Shown: positions 9,403 through 17,870, numbered from the stretch's first letter. The stretch is 64,000 bases of DNA from Chthonomonas calidirosea (GCA_945882415.1 CAMCWC010000010.1:1-64000); one strand, 5' to 3'. Numbers and translations: made by a program. The notes: generated by a model from the letters alone, not told the origin.

Positions 9403-9968
9403 TCTTTCTTCATCCAGTATTCGGCCGATTCGACCGAACCAATGCTTGAAAATTTTAACAGTCTTCCATCGATAGCTGTACCGAGGAAGTGTGTTGGCAA
9501 ATAAGGGTTGTACAAAATTGACCGGGGTGGGGTACAGCCAGTAGTGAATACTAGAGGAAAGCCCTCGCCATGCTTCATTACTACTGGATACCATTCACTT
9601 TGCCGATCATCGGGCGGTCCCCAAGTAAAGCCAGAGTGGATCAACGGATACCAATCACATCCAGGCTCAAATTCGGATTTTTGAAAATACTTCTGCGAAC
9701 GCTCGCGATTCACCATAACGTACAATTGCATAGCGCTGGGCAAACCCATTTCGCTGGATGTACCAATTCGTCCATCACCGTCATGATCCGAGCGGTACAG
9801 GGCCGAGCTCAAGTGCACATTACGTAGTTTTTGGATAGTAAGTGAAACCTTAGCACTTCGTTTCGATGACTGCAGGGCGGGAAAGCTCAAAGCAGCGACC
9901 AGAAGAATGATGCCTAGTACAGAGCAAACTTCTACTAAAGTGAATCCTACTTTTTGACTTTTAAACAA
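9399..9968 (-). CDS. Cassette gene C: type II/IV pseudopilin-like protein
   Basis: 189 aa, probable TTG start at 9966-9968 inside the end of gene D. A short basic leader MFKSQKVG is followed by the prepilin peptidase motif G-FTLVEV and a hydrophobic helix, so cleavage after glycine and N-methylation are expected. The globular part has ALYRSDHDGDGRIGTSSEMG, where DHDGDGR could bind calcium, as in some pseudopilins. It shares long identical stretches with its paralogue at 12543-13124. It lacks the H-X9-DG motif of the other prepilins in the window, so it belongs to a separate group. Confidence 0.78.
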   Translation of the reverse strand: MFKSQKVGFTLVEVCSVLGIILLVAALSFPALQSSKRSAKVSLTIQKLRNVHLSSALYRSDHDGDGRIGTSSEMGLPSAMQLYVMVNRERSQKYFQKSEFEPGCDWYPLIHSGFTWGPPDDRQSEWYPVVMKHGEGFPLVFTTGCTPPRSILYNPYLPTHFLGTAIDGRLLKFSSIGSVESAEYWMKKE

Positions 9969-10384
9969 TCCTCGATGCCTCCCTTGTTTCGAAACTCTTC
10001 AGAGATCAGCCGGTTCGTGATCCGATAAACGATGGGTGCGTTCGTAAGCATCGTTTCAAGCTGTGACGGTTCTAGAAGTTTTGGATTCATAAACGCCTTT
10101 GAGGAAATACTCCAGTGTCTGCTGGCTTTTGCTGAGTCACTACTTAGGAAGGTCAGGCCTTGTGTGCCTCGAACCTTCTTGATGTCAATGCTTCGCGCGA
10201 CACAGGAATCGCAGTCCGGCAACACGGCTAAGCAGCCGTCTGATTGTGGAATCGCCATCCCTATAAGCTTTATGCTGAAATCTTGTCGTTGAGGCTCCTG
10301 CTTGATTTCAAGAGTCGATTTTAGAATTAATCCAGCTCCTACAATTCCAGAGCAAATTCCGACAATCGACCACATTTCTTTCAC
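9947..10384 (-). CDS. Cassette gene D: small membrane-anchored protein, first gene of the operon
   Basis: 145 aa, GTG start at 10382-10384. The start is fixed by alignment to the decayed copy at 13539 (xxExxxIVGI) and by a promoter whose -10 lies six bases upstream. An N-terminal hydrophobic helix (IVGICSGIVGAGLIL) is followed by a domain with CLAVLPDCDSCVARSIDI, holding clustered cysteines. There is no prepilin cleavage motif, so it may be a minor-pilin-like or assembly factor. That is a guess from context. The end overlaps gene C by 22 bp. Confidence 0.6.
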   Translation of the reverse strand: MKEMWSIVGICSGIVGAGLILKSTLEIKQEPQRQDFSIKLIGMAIPQSDGCLAVLPDCDSCVARSIDIKKVRGTQGLTFLSSDSAKASRHWSISSKAFMNPKLLEPSQLETMLTNAPIVYRITNRLISEEFRNKGGIEDCLKVKK

Positions 10385-10390
10385 AGCAAC

Positions 10391-10419
10391 ATACTATCAG
10401 TGCTTTTGGAATTTGCCAA
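10391..10419 (-). promoter_or_regulatory. Promoter of the left pseudopilin cassette
   Basis: On the minus strand TTGGCA (10414-10419), a 17-bp spacer and TAGTAT (10391-10396) form a good sigma70-type promoter. The GTG start of gene D begins six bases after the -10, so the transcript would begin at or next to the start codon (leaderless). The right cassette has the same arrangement at 13546-13574. Confidence 0.7.
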
Positions 10420-10573
10420 GAGAAAAGTGTGATCTCTGGCACAGGGGGGGAATTGCGCCAAATCACGCAAAAATCTCCATTAGCGTCAACTCCGCATTTG
10501 ATAAATTCACGGTTCGCGAAATCCATCCGCTTATACGTATCACATGGTCTACTCGATCGGGTTCAACGCGAGC

Positions 10574-11671
10574 CTAGTCGGACAAACCGCGAAACTCGTT
10601 GGCAAAGATTTCGAGTTCTTCCATCGTTCCGACGCTGACGCGGAGGAAGTTGGGGTGGCCGACGTGCTTGCCGGAGCGGACAATGACGCCTTTTCGCAGC
10701 AGGGCTTGGAAGACTGGGTCGGCTTCGCGGTGGAGGTCGGCGTAGGCGAAGTTTGCGTAGCTCTCGACCGGGGTTCCACCGGTCTGCTCAAACAGATCCT
10801 TTAGGAACTGCAAGCCGAGCGTATTGTTTTCGACCGTCTTTTGCAAGTGCTCGGCGTCATCGAGGGCGGCGACGGCGGCGACTTGGGCGAGGCTGTTGAC
10901 GTTGAACGGCTCTCGCGCACGATGGTACGCGTCCACGACGCTCTTTGGCGCAAAGCCGAAGCCGACGCGGATGCCAGCGAGGCCGTAGGCTTTCGAGAAG
11001 GTGCGGAGGCCGATCACGTTGTAGCCCTCCCGCACGAGGTCGGCGCTGTTTGGCATGTTTGGCGCGTGGGCGGCGAACTCGAAATAGGCTTCGTCAAGAA
11101 CCAGAGTCACGTGACCGGGAAGCTTGTCGAGGAAAGCTCGAATGGCGGTGCCGGTGACGACGGTGCCGGTGGGGTTGTTGGGGTTCGCGACGAAGATCAC
11201 GCGAGTATTGGGCGTGACGGCTTCGAGCATGCGGTCTAGGTCGTGCTTGTGATCGGCGTCTAGCGGAATTTTGGTGAGCTTGGCCGGGGCGAGGTGGGCG
11301 GCGGCATCGTAACGCACGAAGCTCGGGTTGCCCATGATCATCTCGGTGTCGGGACCGTCCAGGAAGAGCAAGCCGATGAGATGAATCAGCTCGTCGCTGC
11401 CGTTTCCGAGGAGGATGTTTTCGGCTTCGAGACCGAACTTTGCCGCGATGGCGTTTCGGATGGCGGCGGCGCTTCCGTCTGGGTACTGGTGTAGGTTCGC
11501 GGCCGCGCGCTGAATGGCTTCGACGGCCAGCGGCGAGGGTCCGAAGGGGTTCTCGTTGCTGGCCAGCTTGACGACGCGATCGAGGTTGAACTCGCGCTTG
11601 ACGTCCTCAATCGGTCGCCCGGGCGCGTATGGCTCCATCTGAAGCACGTTCGGGCGAATGATTGCGGACAT
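10574..11671 (-). CDS. hisC: Histidinol-phosphate aminotransferase
   Basis: 365 aa, normal length for HisC. This PLP-dependent fold-I aminotransferase converts imidazole-acetol phosphate and glutamate to histidinol phosphate in histidine biosynthesis. SNENPFGPSP at the N-terminus, NPNNPTG near 163, DEAYFEF near 193 and the Schiff-base lysine K227 in RTFSKAYGLAGIRVG are all present. The gene lies between the two pseudopilin cassettes. Its last 52 coding bases recur at 8464-8515, and its final residues GLSD differ from the AL ending of that remnant, as if the 3' end had been replaced when the cassette arrived. Confidence 0.93.
   Translation of the reverse strand: MSAIIRPNVLQMEPYAPGRPIEDVKREFNLDRVVKLASNENPFGPSPLAVEAIQRAAANLHQYPDGSAAAIRNAIAAKFGLEAENILLGNGSDELIHLIGLLFLDGPDTEMIMGNPSFVRYDAAAHLAPAKLTKIPLDADHKHDLDRMLEAVTPNTRVIFVANPNNPTGTVVTGTAIRAFLDKLPGHVTLVLDEAYFEFAAHAPNMPNSADLVREGYNVIGLRTFSKAYGLAGIRVGFGFAPKSVVDAYHRAREPFNVNSLAQVAAVAALDDAEHLQKTVENNTLGLQFLKDLFEQTGGTPVESYANFAYADLHREADPVFQALLRKGVIVRSGKHVGHPNFLRVSVGTMEELEIFANEFRGLSD
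10588..10639. repeat. Right copy of the 52-bp hisC direct repeat
   Basis: Identical to 8464-8515 except for one base (T at 10616, C at 8492). The two copies are in the same orientation and enclose 2,072 bp containing the complete D-C-B-A cassette. The position at a gene's 3' end, keeping an intact reading frame, resembles att sites of elements that integrate into gene ends. No integrase is present. Confidence 0.85.
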
Positions 11672-11747
11672 GGTTAGATTGTCCTGATTTTGGGGATCTC
11701 AGAGGTAAGTGATCTTATGCTGAGGAAATCTTCGAGGAGCTGTTGGC

Positions 11748-12365
11748 TCAAGACCTCGGAGCATTCTTCATCTGATTTGCACGAACCCTTGCCAACGAAA
11801 CCTTCCATTGAGAAATAGCTTCAGACCATGGCACGGGCGGAAGCCCAGGCTCCGAGATGAACCCTTTGATGCCAATCGATTCGAAGTAGGGCAGATGCTC
11901 TTCAACGTCGCGTATGCGAACTTCTAACAAATCTGGACCCTTTACGCCGGGTTTCAGGGCATACGCGGAGAACATGATTAGCGTATTGACCAGATTGACT
12001 ACTTGATATTTGCCGCCAGTATTGGCTACGCCAAGCGCGATTACTCCCCCCTTTTTAAAGGACCGAGAAGCCTCATAAAGCTCGTGAGTTTTTCCGACCT
12101 TTAATGACGAAGTCGGCTCGTTGAATGAAAAACGGTGAGAAGTGTGGTTCTTCAACAAGTCTGTGAGTTGCGCATCGGTGATACCATCATCACTTCTTTC
12201 TGCGTCTGCCCGCAATCGGTTCAGGCAGGCACCGTCTGACTTCTCAAGGCACTCGAAAGCTTCCCTAGCCACACGCTCAGGGTCAGATGGTCGTGTAACG
12301 AGAAAAGCAACTACAGCGCATGCGGCAACTCCAACAGAGACGGCAATTTTAGCGCGCAGAGTCAT
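11748..12365 (-). CDS. Cassette gene A', paralogue of gene A
   Basis: 205 aa from the ATG at 12363-12365, which overlaps the TAA of gene B' (TAATG). An upstream in-frame start at 12389 would overlap B' further and spoil the alignment with gene A. It has an N-terminal transmembrane helix, the shared VAREAFECLEKSDGACLNRLRADAE region with two cysteines, and VEEHLPYFESIGI near the C-terminus. It continues about ten residues past gene A. Unknown family. The end lies 76 bp before the hisC start on the same strand. Confidence 0.68.
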   Translation of the reverse strand: MTLRAKIAVSVGVAACAVVAFLVTRPSDPERVAREAFECLEKSDGACLNRLRADAERSDDGITDAQLTDLLKNHTSHRFSFNEPTSSLKVGKTHELYEASRSFKKGGVIALGVANTGGKYQVVNLVNTLIMFSAYALKPGVKGPDLLEVRIRDVEEHLPYFESIGIKGFISEPGLPPVPWSEAISQWKVSLARVRANQMKNAPRS

Positions 12366-12553
12366 TAGCAGTCTTCTCCCGACGTGCAACTCGTCACGTT
12401 ACCAAGCGATTCAAAGTAGGCAATCTGCGGAAGAGGTATTGGGATCAGCACATCGGGGCAGAAGGGCGGGGACGAATATTTAACGCATGTTGAAGCAACA
12501 GGGCGTGAGGAAACAACGGTGAGAAGTGCCCGTGCGGTTGCCTCAATTTTCAT
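12365..12553 (-). CDS. Cassette gene B', short cysteine-containing secreted protein
   Basis: 62 aa from the ATG at 12551-12553, overlapping the end of gene C' by 11 bp. It has a signal-peptide-like start MKIEATARALLTVVSS, then STCVKYSSPPFC and a terminal CTSGEDC. It corresponds to both ends of gene B with the central cysteine-rich part missing, so it may be a deletion derivative. Whether it still works is unknown. Confidence 0.5.
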   Translation of the reverse strand: MKIEATARALLTVVSSRPVASTCVKYSSPPFCPDVLIPIPLPQIAYFESLGNVTSCTSGEDC

Positions 12554-13124
12554 TTCTTTGCATCCAATAAGGCGCGGTATCAATTGGACCTCGGCCTACA
12601 AATCTTATCAAGCGACCTTCGATTCCGGAGCCGAGAAATAGCTTGGGAACGTAAGGGCTTTGTAAGTCTAGCCCGGGTTCTGAACAACCCAGGGTAAAAA
12701 TGAAGGGGAAATCGGACTGGTGCTTTTTAAGCACAGGGAAAAATTGACTTTCTGTAGTTTCAGGCATGGGCCAGACGAAGGAAGCATCATAAAAAGAATG
12801 CCAGTCACAACCACTTTCAAAGTCGGAAGCGCGGAAGTAATGATTTTTTCCGTCCTGTTGTCGTAGCATCAAATGAAGTTGCGCTAGCAATGGGAATCCC
12901 ATCTCACTTGAGGTACCAAATTTCGCATCACCATCATAGTCAGAACGGTATAGCGCAGTGCTCAAATAAACGGCTCTAAGCTTTTGCACTTGAACAACAA
13001 CCTTGCTTGCTCTTTTTGACGATTCAAAAGCTGGATACGTCAAGGCAGCCAAGAAAACTAGGATCCCAAGGACCGCTAAGAGTTCGATAAGAGTCATTGC
13101 TTTTGAGCGTTGGTGCTGATGCAT
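12543..13124 (-). CDS. Cassette gene C', pseudopilin-like protein
   Basis: 193 aa from the ATG at 13122-13124. The prepilin motif appears as KA-MTLIELLAVLGI, with alanine in place of the usual glycine before the cleavage site, which some prepilin peptidases tolerate. After the hydrophobic helix comes ALYRSDYDGDAKFGTSSEMG, nearly the same as in gene C. Two cysteines (SGCDW, TLGCSEPG) are also conserved between the copies. Its start lies four bases after the TAA that ends the decayed gene D'. Confidence 0.75.
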   Translation of the reverse strand: MHQHQRSKAMTLIELLAVLGILVFLAALTYPAFESSKRASKVVVQVQKLRAVYLSTALYRSDYDGDAKFGTSSEMGFPLLAQLHLMLRQQDGKNHYFRASDFESGCDWHSFYDASFVWPMPETTESQFFPVLKKHQSDFPFIFTLGCSEPGLDLQSPYVPKLFLGSGIEGRLIRFVGRGPIDTAPYWMQRNEN

Positions 13125-13127
13125 TGC

Positions 13128-13539
13128 TTATTCCTTCCCCCTGAAAAAACTCATGGCCAATTCTTCCTCACACTGCTCGGCATACCAAAGGTATGTTTGT
13201 GGGGAACTGTTCTCTAACATAAGCACTCACCTTTTCGTCGGCGACGCACTTTTCAAGACGTTTTTCCCGGCGCCTACTTGCTTGGTGTCGGATCGGATGC
13301 AGTAAACGGGCTTCCAGGCATTTTCGCGCCACGGATATGTCCAATGACTTTGCAACAAAGCCGTCGCATTCGAAAAGAACAACGAAACAATTTTGTATAA
13401 AATGCTTTTGTGACACAACCTTTGATTTTTTGCTTAAATTATTTAGATTGCAAAATTGAACCTGAACCTTGGACGTGAGAATGATCGCGACTCCAACGAC
13501 TTCGGAACTGATCCCTACAATGGTTAGGAGTTCATTCAT
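13128..13539 (-). pseudogene. Cassette gene D', decayed copy of gene D
   Basis: The ATG at 13537-13539 opens a frame like gene D (MNELLTIVGISSEVVGVAIIL, later FECDGFVAKSLDI). Similarity then moves to other frames: near 13310-13340 one alternative frame gives IRGAKMPG-FTASD (compare VRGTQG-LTFLSSD). Further on a frame containing an in-frame TGA carries MLENSSPQ-YLWYAEQCEEE (compare MLTNAPIVYRITNRLISEE), ending in TAA at 13128-13130. So at least one frameshift and one nonsense change separate it from gene D. The uninterrupted 123-aa frame to 13168 is only partly homologous. Confidence 0.65.
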
Positions 13540-13545
13540 CTGCCC

Positions 13546-13574
13546 ATTCTATCGTGCGCTGGCATGATTGCCAA
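13546..13574 (-). promoter_or_regulatory. Promoter of the right pseudopilin cassette
   Basis: TTGGCA (13569-13574), 17-bp spacer and TAGAAT (13546-13551) on the minus strand. The ATG of D' starts six bases after the -10. The spacing is identical to that of the left cassette although the spacer sequences differ. Confidence 0.7.
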
Positions 13575-13716
13575 CACAATTTTTTAGCACGGGGAGTGCG
13601 GGCGGAAACCTAGCAATTACGCCAGCAATTGATTGCATGCTAAGGCATTGACGGGCAGCGGCATTCTTTTACTCGTGCAACGGTGAAGACGCCTCGGGCC
13701 GCAATCTGAATAGAGA

Positions 13717-14817
13717 TCAAATTTGGATTGCCGTCGAGACGCTGTGCTCCTGCACTTCGTCTGCCGTGACTTCCCTGCCCAGCTTTTCTGAGAGGTAGAT
13801 GCCCTCGGATATAAGCATCGTGTTGAGGGCGATTTCGGCGGTGGGGATCAGTTCGACTTCGTTGTTAAGGGCGGCGATCCAGTGGGACTGGGAGTTGCCG
13901 TACTTTTTGCCAAGGCCTTCCACGGTTTCCCAGCGGAAGCTGGCGGCGCCGATGTCGGCGGTGGCGCTCATGGCGAGGTTGCCGTAGTTCTTAAAGAAGC
14001 CGAACGGCCAGAGGCGAATACCGGCATCGCTGCCAAGGATGACGTTTCCGTCCAAGCTGTCAAGATTCACGGCCCAGGCTTCGATGATGTCGAGCGACTT
14101 GTTGCCTTCGAAGCGGACGAAGCCTAGGCCGAGTTCTTCAACGTCGTATTGAGCGATCTCGCGGCGCTTCTCGTCCATCCAGATTTCTTGGTAGGTCTTG
14201 CCGGTGATGCGCTCAACCTTCGGATTTCCGAGGAGGAAGAGGTGGACGGAGATGTGATAGACGCCCATGTCGTACAGCGCACCGCCGGCGGCGTTCTTCT
14301 TTTGCACGAATGGAGGGGTCGCATAGCCGTCGACGTATGGTCGGCCACGTCGGCGGAATCCGGTTGAGCGGGAATGGTAGACGTTGCCGAGTTCTCCGGC
14401 GTCGATGAGCTCTTTGGCGGCTTTGACTTCGTTGGAGTAGATCGTTCCGAGTTGGATGTGGAGCTTTTTGCCGCTGCGGAGGGCGGCATCGCGCATGGCG
14501 ACTGCGTCCACGTAGGTTCCGGCCATTGGCTTTTCGCAGTAAGTGTGCTTACCGGCTTCGAGGGCAGCGATGGAGACCGGCGCGTGGAGATTGTTGTATA
14601 GGCAAACGTCGACGGCGTCGATGTCCTCGCGCTTTAGGATTTCACGGAAGTCGGTGGTGACTTCGGGGATGCCGTATTTTGCGGCAGATTTTTCGGCAGC
14701 TTCGCGGTTCAGGTCGCAACAGACGACCATCTCCGCGTCCGGGATGTCCTTGTACGTTTGCATGTGTTGCTGTGCAATCTGTCCACACCCGATAATGCCA
14801 ATCCGAATCTTGCCCAT
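13717..14817 (-). CDS. Gfo/Idh/MocA family oxidoreductase (cytosolic)
   Basis: 366 aa without signal peptide. The N-terminal Rossmann fold begins RIGIIGCGQIAQQHM and the family lysine-proline motif is YCEKPMAG near residue 97. The C-terminal alpha/beta domain starts near 125. Members oxidise or epimerise sugars and cyclitols with bound NAD(P). The substrate is unknown. It is divergent from the SUMF1-like gene at 14888, with 70 bp between. Confidence 0.88.
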   Translation of the reverse strand: MGKIRIGIIGCGQIAQQHMQTYKDIPDAEMVVCCDLNREAAEKSAAKYGIPEVTTDFREILKREDIDAVDVCLYNNLHAPVSIAALEAGKHTYCEKPMAGTYVDAVAMRDAALRSGKKLHIQLGTIYSNEVKAAKELIDAGELGNVYHSRSTGFRRRGRPYVDGYATPPFVQKKNAAGGALYDMGVYHISVHLFLLGNPKVERITGKTYQEIWMDEKRREIAQYDVEELGLGFVRFEGNKSLDIIEAWAVNLDSLDGNVILGSDAGIRLWPFGFFKNYGNLAMSATADIGAASFRWETVEGLGKKYGNSQSHWIAALNNEVELIPTAEIALNTMLISEGIYLSEKLGREVTADEVQEHSVSTAIQI

Positions 14818-14887
14818 AGCATCGCGTAGTTTGCTGTAGTTGGCCCGATTTGTCTAGCCCAACTTCGAGCGTGATGCATCGGCCAAA

Positions 14888-15634
14888 ATGAGCCGTATGT
14901 TCACGGTTTCTGTCGCGTTGGCAACGTTGCTCGTGTCTCCCCAGTCCGCCGCTCCGTTTGAGGAGAAAATTCCCGGCACGCTCGCGAGTTTCAAGATGCA
15001 GCCAATTCCGGCCCCGCCGGGCGGCAAGCCGTTCTACATTTCGACAACCGAAGTCACCTGGGACGTTTTTGACATTTGGGCGTTCCGATTGGATCAGAGC
15101 GTTGAAGACCAGGCGAAGGGTATGGACGCGGTTTCTCGTCCGAGCAAGCCGTACGGCGCTCCAGACAAGGGCTTTGGCCATAAGGGCTACGCTGCGCTGG
15201 GCATGACCTACTTAGGCGCCCAGACGTTCTGCGGCTGGCTGAGCAAGAAGACCGGCAAGAAGTACCGGTTGCCGACCGAAGCCGAGTGGGAGTACGCCGC
15301 TCGCGCCGGTGCCACCACCGAGCCGGAGTTGGACCAGGTGGCTTGGTTCTGGGACAACGCGGAGGATAAGGCTTGGGGCGTTGGTACGAAGAAGCCAAAT
15401 GCGTGGGGTCTGTACGACACCCTTGGCAATATGGCGGAGTGGGCAGTTGACAAGGACGGAAAGCCGGTCACTTGCGGCGGCCACTACCTTTCCAAGAAGG
15501 GGCAAATTGGGTTCACGGCTCGCGCTTATCAGATTCCGAAGTGGAACGAAAACGATCCGCAGAACCCGAAAAGTCGGTGGTGGCTGTCGAACGCGCCGTA
15601 CGTCGGAATTCGTCTAGTTTGCGATTTGCCGTAA
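14888..15634 (+). CDS. Secreted SUMF1/FGE-sulfatase-domain protein
   Basis: 248 aa with an N-terminal signal peptide. The domain is recognisable from STTEVTWDVFDIW near 57, LPTEAEWEYAARAG near 128 and NAWGLYDTLGNMAEW near 165. These are hallmarks of the formylglycine-generating-enzyme fold, which here is more likely a structural or sugar-binding module, as in many exported bacterial members. The paired cysteines that activate sulfatases in true FGE are not evident. No sulfatase gene is in the window. Confidence 0.82.
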   Translation: MSRMFTVSVALATLLVSPQSAAPFEEKIPGTLASFKMQPIPAPPGGKPFYISTTEVTWDVFDIWAFRLDQSVEDQAKGMDAVSRPSKPYGAPDKGFGHKGYAALGMTYLGAQTFCGWLSKKTGKKYRLPTEAEWEYAARAGATTEPELDQVAWFWDNAEDKAWGVGTKKPNAWGLYDTLGNMAEWAVDKDGKPVTCGGHYLSKKGQIGFTARAYQIPKWNENDPQNPKSRWWLSNAPYVGIRLVCDLP

Positions 15635-15692
15635 CTGGCTATACTCGCAAACAAGCGGGGCTCGTTCCCTGCATATTCACGGAGCACTTTCA

Positions 15693-16943
15693 ATGTCGAA
15701 CCAAAATGAACTCTCTCGCCGCGATTTGATCGCGAAGACGGCCGTGGCCGGCGCCGCAATGGCCGTCCCTTCTTTCGTTTTTGCCGGTTCTCAGGCGCAG
15801 ATTAAGGTTGGCTTGATCGGATGCGGCGGTCGTGGTACCGGTGCGGCACAGGACAACATCGAAGCCGATTCAAGCACCGTTCTGTGGGCAATGGGCGATG
15901 TTTTCCCAGACCGGCTTAACGGCTCTCGGGATGGCCTGAAAAAGCTCGGGGACCGATACAAGGTTACGGACGACCGCGCGTTCAGCGGTTGGGACGCCTA
16001 CAAGAAAGTTATCGAGAGCGGCGTTGATGTTGTGATCCTTACCACTCCTCCGGCTTTCCGACCGATGCACCTCAAGGCTGCAATCGCAGCCGGAAAGCAC
16101 GTCTTCATGGAGAAGCCGGTTGCCACCGACGCGCCGGGAATCCGCAGCGTCATGGAGTCGTCGGACATCGCGGCATCGAAGAAACTTTCGATCGTGGCCG
16201 GAACTCAGCGACGACACGATTTTGCCTACCGCGGCGCGATGGAGCGAATCCACAACGGAGACATTGGCGACGTTGTTGCGCTCTACGCCTATTGGAACCA
16301 AGGTGGCCTTTGGATGAACCCACGACAGGAAGGCTGGTCCGACATGGAATGGCAGCTTCGAAACTGGCTGTACTTCGCTTGGCTCTCGGGCGACCACATC
16401 ACCGAGCAGCACGTTCACAACCTTGACGTTTGTAACTGGGCCATGAAGGGACACCCGGTTAAGGCAACCAGCCTTGGCGGACGACAGGTTCGAACCGATA
16501 AGGCATACGGCCATATCTTCGACCACTTCGCGACCGAGTACGAGTATGCGAACGGCGTGAAGATGCTGAGCATGTGCCGCCAGATTGACGGTACGGCTTC
16601 TCGTGTTTCGGAGCACATCGTTGGTTCGAAGGGTACGAGTAATGCTCAATCCATTAAGGCGGCTAAGGCCTGGCGATTCGAAGGCGACCGAACCAATCCT
16701 TACGTTCAGGAGCACAAGCACCTGATCGCTAGCATCAAGGAAGGCAAGCCGATCAACGAAGGACGACAGGTTGCAGAGAGCACACTTACGGCGATCATGG
16801 GCCGAATGTCGGCTTACACGGGCCAAGAAGTGACCTGGGAGCAGGCGCTGAACAGCACGGAAAGCTTGATTCCAGCAAACCTTGGTTTCACCGCGCTCGA
16901 AACGCCAGCGGTCGCGATTCCGGGCAAAACCACGCTGAAGTAA
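15693..16943 (+). CDS. Twin-arginine-exported Gfo/Idh/MocA oxidoreductase
   Basis: 416 aa. The Tat signal SRRDLIAKTAVAGAAM precedes a Rossmann fold starting KVGLIGCGGRGTGAAQ. The conserved EKPVATD lies near 140, and DHITEQHVHNLDVCNW near 240 supplies the catalytic histidines usual for exported members of Planctomycetes and Armatimonadota. It heads a tight operon: the next gene begins two bases after the TAA, followed by galT and an unknown gene. A -10-like TATACT at 15640-15645 lies upstream. Probably oxidation of a sugar or glycoside in the periplasm. Confidence 0.87.
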   Translation: MSNQNELSRRDLIAKTAVAGAAMAVPSFVFAGSQAQIKVGLIGCGGRGTGAAQDNIEADSSTVLWAMGDVFPDRLNGSRDGLKKLGDRYKVTDDRAFSGWDAYKKVIESGVDVVILTTPPAFRPMHLKAAIAAGKHVFMEKPVATDAPGIRSVMESSDIAASKKLSIVAGTQRRHDFAYRGAMERIHNGDIGDVVALYAYWNQGGLWMNPRQEGWSDMEWQLRNWLYFAWLSGDHITEQHVHNLDVCNWAMKGHPVKATSLGGRQVRTDKAYGHIFDHFATEYEYANGVKMLSMCRQIDGTASRVSEHIVGSKGTSNAQSIKAAKAWRFEGDRTNPYVQEHKHLIASIKEGKPINEGRQVAESTLTAIMGRMSAYTGQEVTWEQALNSTESLIPANLGFTALETPAVAIPGKTTLK

Positions 16944-16944
16944 G

Positions 16945-17865
16945 GTGGAAATCACCCGACGAGAGATCATTCAGTCTGGCCTTGCGGCCGGACTGACCGT
17001 CGCCGCCGCGCCGCTTGCGGCGGCGTTTCCACGCGATAAAGCCATGGCACCCAAATTCAAGCTCAAATACGCGCCGCACTTTGGCATGTTCCAAAACCAC
17101 GCCGGCTCAGACCTCGTCGACCAGTTGAAGTTCGCGGCCGACGAAGGGTTCACCGCCTGGGAAGACAACGGCATGAAGGGCCGCTCCGTGGCCGACCAAG
17201 AGCGTTGCGCAAAGGCGATGACGGACCTTGGAATCACAATGGGCGTCTTCGTTGCGAACGACATTGACTGGAACAACCCGACCCTTACGACCGGATCGAA
17301 AGATCACCTAGACAAATTCCTGAAGAATTGTCAGGACTCGGTAGAGGTCGCTAAGCGCGTGAATGCGAAGTGGATGACGGTGGTGCCGGGCACGTGCGAT
17401 CTGCGCCAAGACATTGGTTTTCAGACGGCAAACGTGATTGAAGCGCTTCGCCGAGGCAGCGATATTCTCGCGAAGCATGGTCTTGTTATGGTGCTGGAGC
17501 CGCTCAACTTCCGCGACCACCCAAATCTTTTCTTGAACAAGATTCCGCAAGCGTTTAGCATCTGCCGCGCGGTGAACAGCCCCGCTTGCAAGATCCTCTT
17601 CGATATCTACCACCAGCAGATCCAAGAAGGAAACTTGATTCCGAATATGGACCGGGCCTGGAGTGAGGTTGCTTACTTGCAGATTGGCGACAATCCGGGC
17701 AGAAACGAGCCTACGAGCGGCGAGATCAACTATCTCAACGTGTTCAAGCACGTAAACGCGAAGGGCTTCACGGGCGTGCTTGGGATGGAGCATGGGAACT
17801 CGAAATCCGGAAAGGATGGCGAGAGAGCGGTTATCGACGCTTACCGAAAGTCGGACGCGTTCTGA
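16945..17865 (+). CDS. Tat-exported hydroxypyruvate isomerase-like TIM-barrel protein
   Basis: 306 aa with GTG start at 16945. Tat signal TRREIIQSGLAAGLTVAAAP, then an AP-endonuclease-2/xylose-isomerase-like TIM barrel. VLEPLNFRDHPN near 183 and LFDIYHQQIQEGN near 215 carry the Glu, Asp and His metal ligands typical of hydroxypyruvate isomerase and sugar-phosphate epimerase families, and GMEHGNSKSG supplies the last acidic ligand. Translationally linked to the oxidoreductase before it, so both probably act on the same sugar outside the cytoplasm. Confidence 0.83.
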   Translation: MEITRREIIQSGLAAGLTVAAAPLAAAFPRDKAMAPKFKLKYAPHFGMFQNHAGSDLVDQLKFAADEGFTAWEDNGMKGRSVADQERCAKAMTDLGITMGVFVANDIDWNNPTLTTGSKDHLDKFLKNCQDSVEVAKRVNAKWMTVVPGTCDLRQDIGFQTANVIEALRRGSDILAKHGLVMVLEPLNFRDHPNLFLNKIPQAFSICRAVNSPACKILFDIYHQQIQEGNLIPNMDRAWSEVAYLQIGDNPGRNEPTSGEINYLNVFKHVNAKGFTGVLGMEHGNSKSGKDGERAVIDAYRKSDAF

Positions 17866-17870
17866 GCAAC

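Noticed and set aside
8531-13539. A single recent tandem duplication of a [cassette + hisC] unit
   Set aside because: The hisC repeats are almost identical in DNA, while the cassette proteins differ at about half their residues, so one event cannot explain both unless gene conversion acted on hisC alone.
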